From Burkholderiaceae bacterium (lineage in GTDB: Bacteria; Pseudomonadota; Gammaproteobacteria; Burkholderiales; Burkholderiaceae_F): a stretch of DNA of 7,042 bases. The position numbers and the translations under genes are program-made. The stretch is from contig JACCYC010000269.1 of the NCBI GenBank assembly GCA_013696665.1, positions 1 through 7,042 on the forward strand, in the 5' to 3' direction. This document shows, piece by piece, positions 5,561 through 7,042 of the stretch (its first letter is position 1; each line of letters opens with the position of its first letter). A model generated the notes under the pieces. The model was given only the letters and a program-made list of their open reading frames with translations. It did not search any database and was not told the origin of the DNA.

Positions 5561-6854
5561 TCCACACTTCGCCGTCGGGTTGAACGCGCCAGGTCTGCAC
5601 CGCGTTGTTGTGATAGATCGAGCGCACGCCGCGCACCGCGCGTAGTTGATGAATGTTTGGCTGCACGTGGCCGGTTTCATCGACCGCCCGGCTTTGCAAC
5701 AGCGCCGGCGCGCCGTCCCAATTCCAGTCGAGCCTGAATCGTGTCAGCGCCTTGCTCAACACCGGCTCCTGCAAACGGGCGGTTTGCCAGTCGCGCCCGC
5801 CGTCGACCGACACGTCAACACGCTTGACCTTACCGCGGCCCGACCACGCGAGACCGGTGATCTCGTAGTAGCCCTTACCAACCAGCTTCTGCCCGCCCGA
5901 CGGCATCGTGATCACTGACTTGACTTCCTGCACTCCGGAGTACTGGCGGTGCATGCCATCGGGCAGAAGATCGATGTAGTGCAACGACTCTTCGCGCGTG
6001 TTCCACGGCTTGTCGCCGACTTCGAGTCGGCGCAGCCATTTGACGCTCGACACCCCTTGCACGCCAGGCACCAACAGGCGCAGCGGGTAGCCGTTTTCGG
6101 GCCGCAGCATTTCGCCGTTCTGCCCGTAGACGACCATTACGTCGCTCAACGCGAACTCGATCGGAATCGTACGTGTCAACGCCGAGCCGTCAGCGCCTTC
6201 GGCCAATACGAACTTGCCCTGCGCGCGATCGACGCCGGCCTCGTCAAGTAGTGTCGACAGCAACACTCCCGTGAATTCGCTGCACGCGATCATGCCGTGC
6301 GTGTACTGAACTGTCGGCACGGCGACGTTGCCCCACTCCATGCCACCGTTGGCACCGCATTCGATGAAGTGAATTCGCGACACCGATGGAAACCGCATGA
6401 TGTCGTCCATCGTCAGCATCAGCGGCCGCTTGACGAGGCCGTGGATCATCAGGCGGTGTTGCTGAGGATCGACCTCCGGCATGCCCGAGTGATGGCGCTC
6501 GAAGTGCACACCGCTCGGCGTGATGATGCCGAACAAATTTTGTAAAGGCGTAAAGCTGATGCTGGCCTGCGGCTGAGGCGTCAGCCCGGGGCTCTGCCGG
6601 CGCTGCACATTGGCTTCATGCTTCGACGGCATGCCGTAGCCGGTAGTGACCACCGGCGCACCGAGCGAACGGGTCCACGGCGGAACGAGGGTCGGGTCAG
6701 TGCGCGCCTGGGCGAATGCGCTGCCGGTTACCGCCAGAGCGCCCGTGGTTACGCTGTTGCGAATGAATCCCCGCCGCGACTGCGACGGACGCAGCTGCGC
6801 GGCAGCCAGATGCCCTTCGGGCGCCGGCACCACGCGCCCAGCCATCGCTTTCAT
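5544..6854 (-). CDS. soxC: SoxC, molybdenum-cofactor subunit of sulfane dehydrogenase SoxCD
   Basis: SoxC belongs to the sulfite oxidase family and, with SoxD, oxidises the outer sulfur bound to SoxY in a six-electron reaction. From ATG 6854 the protein has 436 residues, normal for the family. SRRGFIRN (R27, R28) with a hydrophobic segment ending at SAFAQ (about 45-49) is a twin-arginine signal, expected for a cofactor-loaded enzyme. C166 in HFIECGANGG is the molybdenum-ligating cysteine. PENGYPLRLLVPGVQGVSSVKWL is the family's cofactor-binding region, and the C-terminal third is the Mo-co dimerisation domain. The chosen ATG overlaps the regulator's TGA (ATGA). A start at 6941 would add 29 residues and overlap the regulator by 91 bases, which is less likely; ATG 6845 is also possible. 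The soxD neighbour separates it from stand-alone sulfite dehydrogenases. Confidence 0.95.
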   Translation of the reverse strand: MKAMAGRVVPAPEGHLAAAQLRPSQSRRGFIRNSVTTGALAVTGSAFAQARTDPTLVPPWTRSLGAPVVTTGYGMPSKHEANVQRRQSPGLTPQPQASISFTPLQNLFGIITPSGVHFERHHSGMPEVDPQQHRLMIHGLVKRPLMLTMDDIMRFPSVSRIHFIECGANGGMEWGNVAVPTVQYTHGMIACSEFTGVLLSTLLDEAGVDRAQGKFVLAEGADGSALTRTIPIEFALSDVMVVYGQNGEMLRPENGYPLRLLVPGVQGVSSVKWLRRLEVGDKPWNTREESLHYIDLLPDGMHRQYSGVQEVKSVITMPSGGQKLVGKGYYEITGLAWSGRGKVKRVDVSVDGGRDWQTARLQEPVLSKALTRFRLDWNWDGAPALLQSRAVDETGHVQPNIHQLRAVRGVRSIYHNNAVQTWRVQPDGEVWNVQVA

Positions 6855-7042
6855 GCGCGCTGCATGAAACGCTTCAGCGTCCGATTCGACACCGACTCCT
6901 GGTCCAGCTGGCTTGCCATCTGAATGCACGCCGTGCGGCACAACGTGACGATGTTTCGATCGGCGATCGAATAAAACGTCATTGCCCCCGCGCGCCGCCT
7001 CTTCAAAACCCTTTTGCCATACATCAGGTTCAAATGCCGCGA
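6851..7042 (-). CDS. ArsR-family transcriptional regulator, C-terminal part (5' end outside window)
   Basis: Only the last 63 residues are visible, and the frame stays open to the window edge. SRHLNLMYGKRVLKRRRAGAMTFYSIADRNIVTLC has the ArsR/SmtB pattern: the end of the recognition helix (SRHL), the winged beta-hairpin with basic RRRAG turn and FYSIAD strand, then the dimerisation helix. Regulators of this family (called SoxR in Paracoccus and Pseudaminobacter, unrelated to the MerR-type SoxR) repress sox genes until thiosulfate or a sulfur species is present, so this is probably the operon's local regulator. Two cysteines (C35 and C39 of the visible part, CRTAC) lie in the last helix, where sulfur-sensing relatives such as SqrR and BigR carry one of their two sensor cysteines; the other would be outside the window. 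The TGA overlaps the soxC ATG. Confidence 0.78.
   Translation of the reverse strand, partial: SRHLNLMYGKRVLKRRRAGAMTFYSIADRNIVTLCRTACIQMASQLDQESVSNRTLKRFMQRA

Noticed and set aside
4877..5737. Plus-strand open frame of 286 codons antisense to soxD and the end of soxC
   Set aside because: It is the complement of well-supported coding sequence with heme motifs; the Arg-rich product resembles no family I know.
5544..6854. Reading soxC as a stand-alone sulfite dehydrogenase (SorA) or plant-type nitrate reductase relative
   Set aside because: The adjacent overlapping diheme soxD and the rest of the sox cluster support sulfane dehydrogenase.
6855..6941. Upstream extension of soxC from the GTG at 6941
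   Set aside because: It would overlap the ArsR-family gene by 91 bases, while ATG 6854 makes a standard ATGA junction and leaves a normal twin-arginine leader.
1..7042. CRISPR arrays, tRNA or rRNA genes, IS elements and long repeats
   Set aside because: I saw no repeated spacers, cloverleaf-like segments, transposase motifs or terminal inverted repeats; coding genes fill almost the whole window.

Overview
The window is most of a sulfur-oxidation (sox) operon. Every gene I can support lies on the minus strand and is transcribed from high to low coordinates. In transcription order: the tail of an ArsR-family regulator (6851 to beyond 7042), soxC, soxD, soxY, soxZ, soxA, soxX, a periplasmic thioredoxin of the TlpA type, and soxB, which runs off the left edge. 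The moderately high GC content, the strings of overlapping or near-abutting genes, and the order regulator-C-D-Y-Z-A-X-thioredoxin-B suggest a thiosulfate-oxidising betaproteobacterium, probably of the Burkholderiales. That placement rests on recalled gene order and protein character, not on a search.

Layout. Positions 6851-7042 hold the C-terminal winged-helix part of the regulator, whose TGA overlaps the soxC ATG (ATGA). soxC (5544-6854) and soxD (4532-5560) overlap by 17 bases. A gap of 107 bases, AT-rich compared with the genes around it, follows and holds small palindromes and possibly a second promoter. Then come soxY (3957-4424), soxZ (3630-3941), soxA (2754-3569), soxX (2118-2744), the thioredoxin (1589-2104) and soxB (1-1589, about 30 C-terminal residues missing). 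The other junctions range from 1-base overlaps to 60 bases. I found no RNA gene, IS element, CRISPR array or convincing intrinsic terminator.

How the genes work together (established for the Kelly-Friedrich type Sox pathway). SoxYZ carries sulfur intermediates on a C-terminal GGCGG cysteine arm. SoxAX oxidatively joins thiosulfate to that cysteine. SoxB hydrolyses off the terminal sulfone as sulfate. SoxCD, a molybdenum enzyme with a diheme cytochrome, oxidises the remaining sulfane so that SoxB can release a second sulfate. Since soxCD is present, full oxidation of thiosulfate to sulfate is expected rather than sulfur-globule storage. The thioredoxin probably keeps cysteines of the carrier or of SoxA in the right redox state.

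Most of this is a known system. The points most worth a second look are: an A8 tract in soxD, where a -1 slip would read through the intergenic gap in frame into soxY and a +1 slip would stop at once; a lipobox in SoxX that would anchor SoxAX to a membrane; and the palindromes before soxY.
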